Positions 18,664-27,267 of a stretch of DNA of 40,243 bases are shown here, piece after piece. Origin of the DNA: JBQTIU01 sp052387815 (GTDB taxonomy: Bacteria; Pseudomonadota; Alphaproteobacteria; CACIAM-22H2). A program made the position numbers and the translations under genes. The notes under the pieces were generated by a model. That model made no database searches. It saw nothing but the letters and a program-made list of their open reading frames with translations, and was not told the DNA's origin. The DNA is taken from positions 1-40,243 of the forward strand of contig JBQTIU010000063.1 of assembly GCA_052387815.1 (NCBI GenBank), given 5' to 3'. Position 1 is the first letter of the stretch. Each line of letters opens with the position of its first letter.

Positions 18664-19593
18664 ATGTCGCCGTCCGATCCCGACACCCTGGTCGACCGCC
18701 GCCGCCTGAAGCGCCAAATTTCGTTGTGGCGCGGGCTGGCGATCCTCGCTTGCCTCGGGATCGTCGCCGCCGGCATTGGCCGCTGGGGGTGGTTGCTCGG
18801 CGAAGAACACCTCGCCCGCCTCGGCGTGTCCGGGATCATTGTCGACGACCCGGCCCGCAGCCGGGCGCTGGCCGCCTTGGCGCGCGACCGCAACGCCAAG
18901 GCGCTGCTCGTGCACATCGACAGCCCCGGCGGCACGGTCGTGGGCGGGGAGTCGCTGTTCAGGGAAATCCGCGCCGTCGCCGCCAACAAGCCGGTGGTGG
19001 CGGTGATGGGCGAAGTCGCGACCTCGGGCGGCTACATGGCGGCGCTGGCCGCCGATCATCTCGTCGCCCGCGAGGGCACGATCACCGGCTCGATCGGCGT
19101 CTTCATGCAGACCGCCGACATCACCGGCCTGCTCGCCAAGCTCGGCATCACCGCCGAGGCGATCAAGAGCGCCCCTTTGAAGGCCGTTCCCTCGCCCCTG
19201 GAGGAGCTGACCGTCGAGGGCCGCGCGGCCCTCAAGAGCGTGATCGACGACAGCTTCGCCATGTTCGTCGACATGGTCGCCGAGCGGCGGGGCGTGGCGC
19301 GCCAGCGCGCGCTCGAGCTCGCCGATGGCCGCGTCTATACCGGCCGGCAGGCGAAGACCGCCGGCCTCCTCGATGCGATCGGGGGCGAGCGGGAGGCGCG
19401 CGAGTGGCTGGCCAGCAAGGGGGTCGGGCGCGAGCTGCCCATGCGCGAACTGAAGATCGAGCGCGAGGACCAGTGGTGGCGCGACCTGGTGTCCTCGGCG
19501 CTCCGCGTCTTGAGCGGAAAAACCTATCTATCGGAGAGACTTGCCCTTGACGGGCTGGTGACGGTCTGGCACCCGGACTGGCGGGTCCGCTAG
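18664..19593 (+). CDS. sppA: Signal peptide peptidase SppA (short, 36K type)
   Basis: An inner-membrane serine protease that degrades cleaved signal peptides. A membrane anchor spans residues about 23-46 (RGLAILACLGIVAAGIGRW). The nucleophile is S121 in ATSGGYMAA and the general base is K173, exactly 52 residues later as in the Bacillus SppA dyad (S147/K199). IDSPGGTVVGGE at 85-96 is the family motif. At 309 residues it is a single-domain form. It sits between rpsA and ihfB. Its final 32 codons are repeated in frame at 19921-20016. Confidence 0.94.
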   Translation: MSPSDPDTLVDRRRLKRQISLWRGLAILACLGIVAAGIGRWGWLLGEEHLARLGVSGIIVDDPARSRALAALARDRNAKALLVHIDSPGGTVVGGESLFREIRAVAANKPVVAVMGEVATSGGYMAALAADHLVAREGTITGSIGVFMQTADITGLLAKLGITAEAIKSAPLKAVPSPLEELTVEGRAALKSVIDDSFAMFVDMVAERRGVARQRALELADGRVYTGRQAKTAGLLDAIGGEREAREWLASKGVGRELPMRELKIEREDQWWRDLVSSALRVLSGKTYLSERLALDGLVTVWHPDWRVR

Positions 19594-19680
19594 ACCACAT
19601 GAGCGTCCGGGGGGCGGCGGAACTTGCCAACCCCTTGCCGCAACCAGCCCCGGCCAAGCTCGCGTCTTCGAGCGGTATGA

Positions 19681-19709
19681 TGGCCTGGTGGTCAGGCCAA
19701 TTCTTCCTT
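19681..19709 (+). terminator. Terminator-like hairpin downstream of sppA
   Basis: TGGCCTG at 19681-19687 pairs perfectly with CAGGCCA at 19693-19699 around a 5-base loop, and a T-rich run (ATTCTTCCTT) follows. It lies 88 nt past the sppA stop and could end the aroA-cmk-rpsA-sppA transcript. Confidence 0.45.
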
Positions 19710-19920
19710 GGGATGACCGGCCGAGTCAACCCATCGCTCGACCGGCGCCTCGCCCGCGCCCGCCGGCGCCAGGGGTCATCGAACGCGAACCGTACGGCTT
19801 ATTCCCGTCTGGCCGGCGGATCGCCGGCCGCACGATCTGGATGCGAAGTGCTCTTGGCAAGCTTGGCGGCCTGCCAAGCGCGGCCTCGGCAAGGATGGCG
19901 ATGCGCAGGTCGGCCCCGCG

Positions 19921-20016
19921 GCGCTCCGCGTTTCGAGCGGAAAAACGTATCTACAAGAGAGACTTACCCTTGACGGGCTGGTGGCGGTCTGGCACCGTGA
20001 TCGATGGCTCCGCTAG
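19921..20016 (+). pseudogene. Second copy of the sppA 3' end (32 codons incl. stop)
   Basis: These 96 bp align with 19498-19593, the last 96 bp of sppA, with no indels and 15 substitutions counted by eye, ending at the same TAG. Translation gives ALRVSSGKTYLQERLTLDG in place of the ALRVLSGKTYLSERLALDG of SppA, and ends HRDRWLR rather than HPDWRVR. No start codon or ribosome site makes it a gene of its own. Either the tail was duplicated, or this is the original end of sppA and the inserted 423 bp brought a replacement tail. Confidence 0.85.
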
Positions 20017-20075
20017 GGCGCCGGCGGCGTCGGGCGGCCGGTCCTTGAACGACAAGGTGTTGCCGGGGGGCGCAC

Positions 20076-20360
20076 ATGACCAAGTCCGAACTCATCCTCC
20101 GGCTCGCCGAACTCAGTCCGCATCTCTACCAGCGCGACGTCGAACGCATCGTGTCGACGATTTTCGACGAAATCACGGGCGCGCTTGCCCGCGGCGACCG
20201 GGTGGAGTTGCGCGGCTTCGGCGCCTTCTCAGTCAAGCGGCGCTCGGCGCGGATCGGCCGCAACCCGCGCACCGGCGCCACGGTCGATGTGGCGGAAAAG
20301 GCGATCCCCTTCTTCAAGACCGGCAAAGAGTTGCGCGAGAGGCTCAACAGCCCAAAATGA
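20076..20360 (+). CDS. ihfB: Integration host factor beta subunit
   Basis: One half of the IHF heterodimer that bends DNA at specific sites. It is needed by many sigma-54 promoters, which fits the presence of rpoN in the window. It has 94 residues. The family signature GFGAFSVKRRSARIGRNPRTG lies at about 47-67, including the minor-groove arm GRNPRTG at 61-67. The N-terminal TKSELILRLAELSP is typical of the beta rather than the alpha chain. It is followed by lapA as in most proteobacteria. Confidence 0.95.
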   Translation: MTKSELILRLAELSPHLYQRDVERIVSTIFDEITGALARGDRVELRGFGAFSVKRRSARIGRNPRTGATVDVAEKAIPFFKTGKELRERLNSPK

Positions 20361-20397
20361 GCCGACGCAAGCCCGGCCCAGGGCGCGGACGCCGGCG

Positions 20398-20760
20398 ATG
20401 AAGTTCTTGTTCTGGATCGTGGCGATTCCCCTGGTCGTCCTCGCCGCCTTGTTCGCGGTCGCCAACCGCGCGCTCGTGACCGTCGATCTGTGGCCGCTGC
20501 CGGACCGTTTCCGACTGCCCCTGTTCGCCGCGCTTGCGCTCGCGGTCTATCTCGGATTCCTGTTCGGCGCGCTCGCCGCCTGGTGGTCGGGCCGCCGCGC
20601 GCGGGCGAGGGCGCGCGAGGCTGCGCGGCGCAACGACAGGCTCGAGCGCGAAAACGCGGCCCTTCAGGCCAGGCTCGAGACGTCCGGCTCCAAGCCGCCG
20701 CCCGGCCTGGCGGTGGCGCCGCCCGCGCTTGCGGCGGGGCCGCAGCCTCCTTCGGCCTGA
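20398..20760 (+). CDS. lapA: LapA-domain inner membrane protein (DUF1049)
   Basis: A small membrane protein of 120 residues with two transmembrane helices (about 3-21 and 41-60), separated by VTVDLWPLPDRFRLPL, and a basic coiled coil (RARAREAARRNDRLERENAALQARLE). In E. coli LapA works with LapB to adjust LpxC stability and LPS amount, and the order rpsA-ihfB-lapA is conserved. No lapB is adjacent here. The ATG at 20398 gives the standard MKFLFWIVAIPLVV N-terminus. Confidence 0.88.
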   Translation: MKFLFWIVAIPLVVLAALFAVANRALVTVDLWPLPDRFRLPLFAALALAVYLGFLFGALAAWWSGRRARARAREAARRNDRLERENAALQARLETSGSKPPPGLAVAPPALAAGPQPPSA

Positions 20761-20768
20761 TCCACGGC

Positions 20769-21752
20769 ATGCGGGTCATCAGCGCCAGCGAGGTCGAGGC
20801 GGCGATCGAGGTCGTGCCGCTGGTCGAGAAGCTGCGGCAAATGTTCCGCAGCGGCTGCACGGTCCCGCAGCGCCACCATCACGGGATCCCGATTCCGGGC
20901 CCGATTCCGGGCCCGATCCCGGGCGCCGATCCCGCCGCGCCGGCGAGCGAGGCCACGCTGTTGCTGATGCCGGCCTGGCAGGACGGGCGCTATCTCGGCA
21001 TCAAGATCGTCACCGTGTTCCCCGACAACGCCAAGCACGGCCTGCCCTCGGTCCTCGGCGTCTATGTGCTGATGTCGGCGCGCACCGGGGCGCCCTTGGC
21101 GATGATCGACGGCCGCATGCTGACCTTGAAGCGCACCGCCGCGGCCTCGGCGCTGGCCGCCAAATACCTGGCGCGTCCGGACTCGGAGCGCCTGCTCATG
21201 GTCGGCACCGGGGCGCTCGCCCCGCAGTTGATCCTCGCCCATGCCACCGTGCGGCCAATCCGGGAGGTGCAGATCTGGGGCCGCAGCCCCGAGAAGGCGG
21301 AGCGCTTGGCCGCCAATCTCGACGGCAGGCGGCTCAAGGTCGGGGCCACCCGCGATCTCGAGGCGGCGGTGCGCGGCGCCGACATCGTTTCCTGCGCCAC
21401 GCTCGCGGCCGAGCCGCTGGTCCGCGGCGCCTGGCTCAGGCCCGGCCAGCATCTCGACCTCGTCGGCGGCTTCACCCCGGCGATGCGCGAGGCCGACGAC
21501 GAGGCGGTCGAGCGCGCGCGGGTCTATGTCGACACCCGGGCGGGCGCCCTCAAGGAGGCGGGCGACATCGTCCAGCCGCTCGCCCGCGGCGTCATCACCG
21601 AGCAGGGGATCGTCGGCGATCTCGCCGAGCTCGCCCAGGGGCGCTGCCCCGGGCGCAGCTATTACAACCAGATCACGCTGTTCAAGTCGGTCGGCACGGC
21701 GCTTGAGGACCTGGCGGCGGCCGAGCTTGTCTACGAGCAGACCCGCGGGTAA
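20769..21752 (+). CDS. Ornithine cyclodeaminase / mu-crystallin family protein
   Basis: An NAD(P)-dependent enzyme of 327 residues. In this family members deaminate ornithine to proline, reduce cyclic imines or make alanine, and the substrate here cannot be told. Visible are EATLLLMPAW near 59-68, KIVTVFPDNAKHGLPSVLGVYVL, the nucleotide-binding VGTGALAPQLILAHA, GADIVSCATLAAEPLV and the final VGTALEDLAAAELVYE. A repeated IPGPIPGPIPG stretch near residues 42-52 enlarges a loop that is short in relatives. It starts 8 nt after lapA and is probably in the same transcript. Confidence 0.9.
   Translation: MRVISASEVEAAIEVVPLVEKLRQMFRSGCTVPQRHHHGIPIPGPIPGPIPGADPAAPASEATLLLMPAWQDGRYLGIKIVTVFPDNAKHGLPSVLGVYVLMSARTGAPLAMIDGRMLTLKRTAAASALAAKYLARPDSERLLMVGTGALAPQLILAHATVRPIREVQIWGRSPEKAERLAANLDGRRLKVGATRDLEAAVRGADIVSCATLAAEPLVRGAWLRPGQHLDLVGGFTPAMREADDEAVERARVYVDTRAGALKEAGDIVQPLARGVITEQGIVGDLAELAQGRCPGRSYYNQITLFKSVGTALEDLAAAELVYEQTRG
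20892..20927 (+). repeat. 12-bp tandem repeat inside the cyclodeaminase gene
   Basis: Two identical 12-bp units ATTCCGGGCCCG (20892-20903, 20904-20915) and a third diverged one (20916-20927). Each adds four residues, IPGP, in frame. It looks like a recent slippage expansion. Confidence 0.9.
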
Positions 21753-21763
21753 GAACCTTCGCC

Positions 21764-22396
21764 ATGCCGCTGCCCGATCCCGCCCTGTTCCTCGCCTTCC
21801 TGGCCGCCGCACTCGCCCTCAACCTCACGCCCGGGCCCGACATGGCCTTCATCGCCTCCGCGAGCCTGGCGCGGGGGCGCAAGGCCGGGCTGTTGGCGGC
21901 CTTCGGCGTCGCGGCGGGCCTGCTCGTGCACACCTTCCTCGTGGCGGTCGGCCTGTCCTCGCTGCTGCTGCATGCGCCCTTGGCGTTCGAGATCGTACGC
22001 TACCTGGGCGCCGCCTATCTCGTATGGCTGGCCCGGCGACTGCTTGCCGAGCGCGATGACGGCGTGCAGGCCGCGGAGCCCCGCCTCGCCTCCGCCCGGT
22101 TGTTCCGCGACGGCGCGCTCACCAATATCCTCAATCCCAAGGTCGCGCTGTTCTTCCTCGCGTTCTTGCCGCAATTCGTCGAGCCGGCGAAAGGCGCGCT
22201 CGCGTGGCAGATGTTCGTCCTCGGCCTGGCCTTCAATGTCAGCGGCACGATCGTCAATTGCATCGTGGCGGCGAGCGCCGGTGCCGCCGGCGGGATGGCG
22301 CGCCGAAGCCGGGCGCTCGGCCGCTGGCTGCGCCGGCTGGCGGCATTCGTCTTCGTCGGCCTCGCCGTGCGCCTCGCCCTCGCCGAGCGGCCCTGA
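21764..22396 (+). CDS. LysE/RhtB-family amino-acid exporter
   Basis: An inner-membrane exporter of 210 residues with about six hydrophobic segments. The family motif NLTPGPDMAFIASASLARGRKAGLLAAFGVAAG is at about 19-51, and GALTNILNPKVALFFLAFLPQFV at about 116-138 is the second conserved block. The substrate is unknown; homoserine, threonine and lysine are typical. It begins 11 nt after the cyclodeaminase gene, so the two could act on the same amino-acid pool, but this is only inferred from position. Confidence 0.92.
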   Translation: MPLPDPALFLAFLAAALALNLTPGPDMAFIASASLARGRKAGLLAAFGVAAGLLVHTFLVAVGLSSLLLHAPLAFEIVRYLGAAYLVWLARRLLAERDDGVQAAEPRLASARLFRDGALTNILNPKVALFFLAFLPQFVEPAKGALAWQMFVLGLAFNVSGTIVNCIVAASAGAAGGMARRSRALGRWLRRLAAFVFVGLAVRLALAERP

Positions 22397-22409
22397 GGCC
22401 GCCCGCGAA

Positions 22410-22439
22410 TTGACGCCGGTGGTGGCTCTCGCGTATATT
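22410..22439 (+). promoter_or_regulatory. Promoter of the Phd-PIN pair
   Basis: TTGACG at 22410-22415 (five of six), an 18-bp spacer and TATATT at 22434-22439 (five of six). It lies just after lysE and 30 nt before the antitoxin start. Confidence 0.7.
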
Positions 22440-22456
22440 AGCTAAGGAATTAGCTA
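22437..22456 (+). promoter_or_regulatory. Candidate operator: direct repeats of ATTAGCTA
   Basis: Two perfect copies of ATTAGCTA at 22437-22444 and 22449-22456, 12 bp apart. Each is centred on the palindromic core TAGCTA, and the first overlaps the -10 box. Phd-type antitoxins repress their own promoter through repeated palindromic sites, so these are the likely binding sites. Confidence 0.65.
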
Positions 22457-22470
22457 TTGGAGCGCCGGCG

Positions 22471-22716
22471 TTGTCCCGTCGCGTCAACATACACGAGGCC
22501 AAGACCCAGCTCTCCAAGCTGATCGAGTGCGCTCGCCTGGGCGAGGATGTCGTCATCGCCAAGAACGGCGAGCCGGTCGTGCGGCTGGCGGCGATCGAGC
22601 CGGCGAAACGCAAGCGGCGGCCGATGGGCTACTTTCGCGGCAAGATCGTCGTCCATCCGTCCTTCGACGATCCGCTGCCCGAGGATATCCGGAAGTATTT
22701 CGAAGGCCGCGGCTGA
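22471..22716 (+). CDS. Phd/YefM-family antitoxin
   Basis: An 81-residue antitoxin with the DNA-binding N-terminal half VNIHEAKTQLSKLIECARLGEDVVIAKNGEPVVRLA. The C-terminal arm PMGYFRGKIVVHPSFDDPLPEDIRKYF should occupy the toxin active site. The start is TTG at 22471 with GGAG eight bases earlier. Its stop shares one base with the toxin start (TGATG), so the pair is translationally coupled. A broken relative lies at 29538-29699. Confidence 0.93.
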   Translation: MSRRVNIHEAKTQLSKLIECARLGEDVVIAKNGEPVVRLAAIEPAKRKRRPMGYFRGKIVVHPSFDDPLPEDIRKYFEGRG

Positions 22717-23102
22717 TGCGCGCGCTCATCGATACCGTCGCCTTCCTCGCCTGGATGCTCGAGCCGGAGAAGCTGTCGCGCCGCGCGGTCGCCATCGCCG
22801 CCGACCCGGACAATGACATCGTCTTGAGCGCGGCATCCGCCTGGGAACTGTCCACCAAGGCCAAGGTCGGAAGGATCGAGCTTGCGCTTGCCGTGGGGGA
22901 ATTTCTCGCCCAGGCGATCGCGGTTCACGGGTTGTCGGTCCTGCCGATGACGGTGGCCCATGCGGTTCGCGCCGGGGCCTTGGCGCCGCATCACAAAGAT
23001 CCGTTCGACCGCATGCTGGTGGCGCAGGCCGAGATCGAGAACATGCCGATCGTCACGCCCGATCCGCAGATTCGCAAATACGGCGTGGCCACGATCTGGT
23101 AA
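22716..23102 (+). CDS. PIN-domain toxin (VapC-like)
   Basis: A 128-residue PIN ribonuclease, expected to cut specific RNAs when released from the antitoxin. The acidic residues of the family are present: D6 (LIDT), E44 (SAWELS), D98 (HKDPFDRMLVAQA) and D116 (TPDPQI). It appears intact. The pair lies between lysE and trpF and so separates trpF from the ihfB-lapA block. Confidence 0.93.
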   Translation: MRALIDTVAFLAWMLEPEKLSRRAVAIAADPDNDIVLSAASAWELSTKAKVGRIELALAVGEFLAQAIAVHGLSVLPMTVAHAVRAGALAPHHKDPFDRMLVAQAEIENMPIVTPDPQIRKYGVATIW

Positions 23103-23146
23103 GCCGCGCCCGGCCGCGCGATCATGGCACCCGAGGCTCGAACACA

Positions 23147-23791
23147 TTGTCCATCAAGGTCAAGATTTGCGGCATCAATTCGCCGGCGGCGGCGGCCGCC
23201 GCGGCGGGTGCGGACTTCGCCGGGTTCGTCTTCTACCCGCCCTCGCCGCGCCACCTGGCGCTTGGCGAGGCGGCGGCGCTCGCCGCCACGCTGCCGCCCC
23301 GCGTCGAGCGGGTGGCGCTCATGGTCGATCCCGACGATGCGGCGCTCGCTCGGGTGCTGGCCGGGTTCCGGCCCGATTTCCTGCAACTTCACGGCCGCGA
23401 AAGCCCGGCCCGGGTGGCGGCGATCGGGGCTGCGTTCGGCCTCAAGATCATCAAGGCGATGGCCATCGCCGAGGCCGCCGACTTGGGCATGGCCGCGGCT
23501 TACGAAGGGATCGCCGACTGGCTGCTGTTCGACGCCCGGCCACCCTCGCGCCCAGGCGCGCTGCCGGGCGGCAACGCCGCCGCCTTCGACTGGCGGCTGC
23601 TCGCCGGCCGCTCCTTTAGCCGGCCGTGGCTGCTGTCGGGGGGGCTCACGCCTGAAAATGTCGGCGAAGCGATCCGGGTCAGTGGCGCCCCGGCGGTCGA
23701 CGTCTCCTCGGGCGTCGAGGATCGGCCGGGGCACAAGGACCCCTCGCGCATCACGGCCTTCATCGCCGGGGCACGCGGGGGCGGTTGCTAA
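23147..23791 (+). CDS. trpF: Phosphoribosylanthranilate isomerase
   Basis: The third step of tryptophan synthesis from anthranilate. The 214-residue TIM barrel has the catalytic cysteine C8 in KVKICGI, LQLHGRESPARV in the middle, LLSGGLTPENV, and the catalytic aspartate in AVDVSSGVEDRPGHKD. It starts with TTG at 23147. The expected neighbour trpB follows, but only after a 454-bp gap that is not usual. Confidence 0.95.
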   Translation: MSIKVKICGINSPAAAAAAAGADFAGFVFYPPSPRHLALGEAAALAATLPPRVERVALMVDPDDAALARVLAGFRPDFLQLHGRESPARVAAIGAAFGLKIIKAMAIAEAADLGMAAAYEGIADWLLFDARPPSRPGALPGGNAAAFDWRLLAGRSFSRPWLLSGGLTPENVGEAIRVSGAPAVDVSSGVEDRPGHKDPSRITAFIAGARGGGC

Positions 23792-24070
23792 CGGGCGAGG
23801 AAGGAGGGCGACGTGACCCCTGTCAGGTTACGGATGGGACGTATCCTCGCGGCGCTCGTGCTGCCGTCGGCCGGTGAGACGGCGTCGCTCGCCACGGCCG
23901 CCGCACGATCCGACAACCGTGACCTAACACGCCGTGAGACCTGACCCAACCGTGTCGAGTGTCGTGACCGCTCGGGTCGCGTTGTCCTGGTGTGCGTGCG
24001 CTCCTGGGACGATCGGTTAAGCTGCCGATCCGCGCCTGGTAAGTAACGACTCATCGCAACGGAGGATAGG
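23792..24070. other. Odd spacer inside the trp cluster
   Basis: No gene is recognised here. Base and word use differ from the flanking trp genes: it is less GC-rich and has repeated CCGTGA..CCT words near 23918-23945. It has no clear hairpin followed by T residues that would suggest a trp attenuator. It looks like decayed foreign DNA ahead of the small open frame at 24071. Confidence 0.4.
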
Positions 24071-24245
24071 ATGATCAGGCATGCGGACATTACCGTTACG
24101 CTGACCGACACGGACGGGAACGCATTTATGATCATCGGGACGGTGCGACTAGCGCTCTGGCGCGGTGGCGTTCCTGAGCACGGCAAAATCCTGGTGTCTC
24201 GCCCATCCCGTTGGTCTATAAAGCCCAAGGGAAGCGAGAGGGCGC

Positions 24246-24259
<14 letters not shown>
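24071..24259 (+). CDS. Small unknown protein or truncated gene overlapping trpB
   Basis: A 62-residue frame with a strong ribosome site (GGAGGATAGG directly before the ATG). The N-terminal half, ADITVTLTDTDGNAFMIIG, resembles small proteins of about 60-70 residues that I recall from actinobacteria and plasmids, whose function is unknown. The similarity seems to stop near residue 36 (GVPEH), and the rest looks like random translation, so the gene is probably truncated. Its stop lies 14 nt inside trpB, which could couple translation of the two. It contains two isolated tryptophans and is not a convincing trp leader peptide. Confidence 0.5.
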
Positions 24260-25453
<1,194 letters not shown>

Positions 25454-25457
<4 letters not shown>

Positions 25458-26338
25458 GGTCGCCTTCCGGCCGGCCGACGGGCCGCATTTCCGCGCGCTT
25501 CGCCGAGCTCGCGGCCGCCAACCGCGCGGGCCTCGTCACCTTCACCATGGCCGGCGACCCGGATTATCCGACCTCGCTCGCCATCCTCAAGGGCCTGCCC
25601 AAGGCCGGCGCCGATGTCATCGAGGTGGGCATGATGTTCTCCGACCCGATGGCCGACGGGCCGGCGATCCAACTGGCGGGCATGCGTGCCAACCAGGCGG
25701 GCGCCAGCCTCGCCCGCACCCTCGACATGGTGGCCGAATTCCGCCGCGGCGACGCGCGCACGCCGATCGTCCTCATGGGCTATTTCAACCCCATCTACCG
25801 GTTCGGCCCCGCCCGCTTCTGCGCCGCGGCGCGCGCGGCCGGCGCCGACGGCGTGATCGTCGTCGACCTGCCGCCCGAGGAGGCGGGCGAGCTCGGCCCC
25901 CACGTCACGTCGGTGGGGCTCGACATGATCCGGCTTGCCACGCCGACCACCGATGTGGTCCGTCTGCCCAAGGTGCTCGATGGCGCCAGCGGCTTCCTCT
26001 ATTACGTCTCGGTGCTCGGCGTCACCGGCACCAAATCTGCGATCGCGGATGCGATCGCGGACGCGCTTAGGCCGGTGCGCCAGGTGACTGGCCTGCCGAT
26101 CGCGGTCGGATTCGGCATCAAGACGCCCGCCCAGGCCGCCGAGATCGCCCGGGTCGCCGATGCCGCCGTGGTCGGGTCGGCCCTGGTCGGGGTCATTGCC
26201 GGCCATTTGTCGGCCGACGGGAGCCCACGCCCGGGCCTCGTCGAGGCGGTGCTCGCCTTCGCCCGCGAGCTGTCGGCGGCGGTGCGGGCCGCGCGCGGCA
26301 CCCGCGCCGTCGGCCTTGCCGGGACGAGCCGCCGATGA
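25454..26338 (+). CDS. trpA: Tryptophan synthase alpha chain
   Basis: Cleaves indole-3-glycerol phosphate and passes indole to TrpB. The catalytic pair is E57 (IEVGMMFSDP) and D68 (MADGP), spaced 11 residues apart as in Salmonella E49/D60. Later blocks are VLMGYFNPIYRFG, VDLPPEEAGEL, FLYYVSVLGVTG and VGFGIKTPAQA. The GTG start overlaps the trpB stop, giving 294 residues. The frame is open far upstream inside trpB, but that part is a shadow. It ends in an ATGA overlap with accD. Confidence 0.96.
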
Positions 26339-27267
26339 ACTGGTTGACCAACTTCGTCCGCCCGAAGATCCGGGCGCTGGTCCGCAAGTCCGACGTACCC
26401 GACAATCTGTGGGACAAGTGCCCGAATTGCGGCAAGATGATCTTCCACCGCGATCTCGACAGCAATCAGCGGGTGTGCCCGCATTGCGGCCATCACCTGC
26501 GCCTATCCGTTTCCCGTCGGATGGAGCTGCTATTCGATGACGGAGCCTTCACCCGCATCGAGCTGCCCAAGACGCCGAGCGATCCCTTGCGCTTCCGTGA
26601 TCACAAGCGCTACACCGACCGCCTTAAGGAGGCGCGCGAGAAAACCGGTGAGGCCGACGCCGTGATCGTCGCCCACGGGCGCGTCGGCGGCCGGCCGGTC
26701 GTGATCGCGGTGTTCGACTTCGGCTTCATGGGCGGGTCGATGGGCGTAGCGGCGGGCACGGCGCTGGCCGCCGCGGCCAAGCTCGCGGTCTTGCAGCAGG
26801 CGGCGCTGATCGCCGTGCCGGCCTCCGGCGGGGCGCGCATGCAGGAAGGCGTCCTGTCGCTCATGCAGTTGCCGCGCACGGTGATCGCAGTCGGCGAGGT
26901 CAAGGAGGCCGGGCTGCCCTTGATCGTGCTGCTGACCGACCCCACGACCGGCGGCGTCTCGGCCTCGTTCGCGATGCTGGGCGATATCGCGATCTCCGAA
27001 CCGGGCGCGATCATCGGCTTCGCCGGCGCGCGGGTGATCGAGGAAACCATCCGCGAGAAGCTGCCGCCCGGTTTCCAGCGCGCCGAGTACCTGCTCGACC
27101 ACGGCATGGTCGACATGGTGGTCCACCGCCACAAGCTTCGCGAGACGCTCACTCGGGTGCTCAACCTGCTGATGGTGCCGGGCCCGGTCGCCGAGGTGGT
27201 GGCGATGCCGCAGGCCGGCCTGTCGATCCCGCCGCCGGCCCGCCGTCCGGAGACGCCGCCAAGCTGA
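26335..27267 (+). CDS. accD: Acetyl-CoA carboxylase carboxyltransferase beta subunit
   Basis: Transfers carboxyl from biotin to acetyl-CoA, the committed step of fatty-acid synthesis, together with AccA (not in the window). The 310-residue product has the zinc ribbon C29, C32, C48, C51 (CPNCG, CPHCG) and the crotonase-like core with GFMGGSMGVAAG, PASGGARMQEG, DPTTGGVSASFAMLGD and GAIIGFAGARVIEETI. The order trpA-accD-folC is conserved in alphaproteobacteria. The start overlaps trpA; its stop appears to overlap the folC start. Confidence 0.97.
   Translation: MNWLTNFVRPKIRALVRKSDVPDNLWDKCPNCGKMIFHRDLDSNQRVCPHCGHHLRLSVSRRMELLFDDGAFTRIELPKTPSDPLRFRDHKRYTDRLKEAREKTGEADAVIVAHGRVGGRPVVIAVFDFGFMGGSMGVAAGTALAAAAKLAVLQQAALIAVPASGGARMQEGVLSLMQLPRTVIAVGEVKEAGLPLIVLLTDPTTGGVSASFAMLGDIAISEPGAIIGFAGARVIEETIREKLPPGFQRAEYLLDHGMVDMVVHRHKLRETLTRVLNLLMVPGPVAEVVAMPQAGLSIPPPARRPETPPS

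Larger units (their letters stand above)
19594..20075. other. Non-coding interval between sppA and ihfB
   Basis: About 480 bases with no convincing gene. It holds a terminator-like hairpin at 19681-19699 and a second copy of the sppA tail at 19921-20016. The 327 bp between the sppA stop and that copy is GC-rich with no recognisable protein in any frame. The ihfB promoter should lie in the final 60 bases, but no clear boxes are seen. Confidence 0.6.

Noticed and set aside
19986..20008. A sigma-54 (-24/-12) promoter at TGGCAC before ihfB
   Set aside because: TGGCAC is not followed by TTGC at the required distance.
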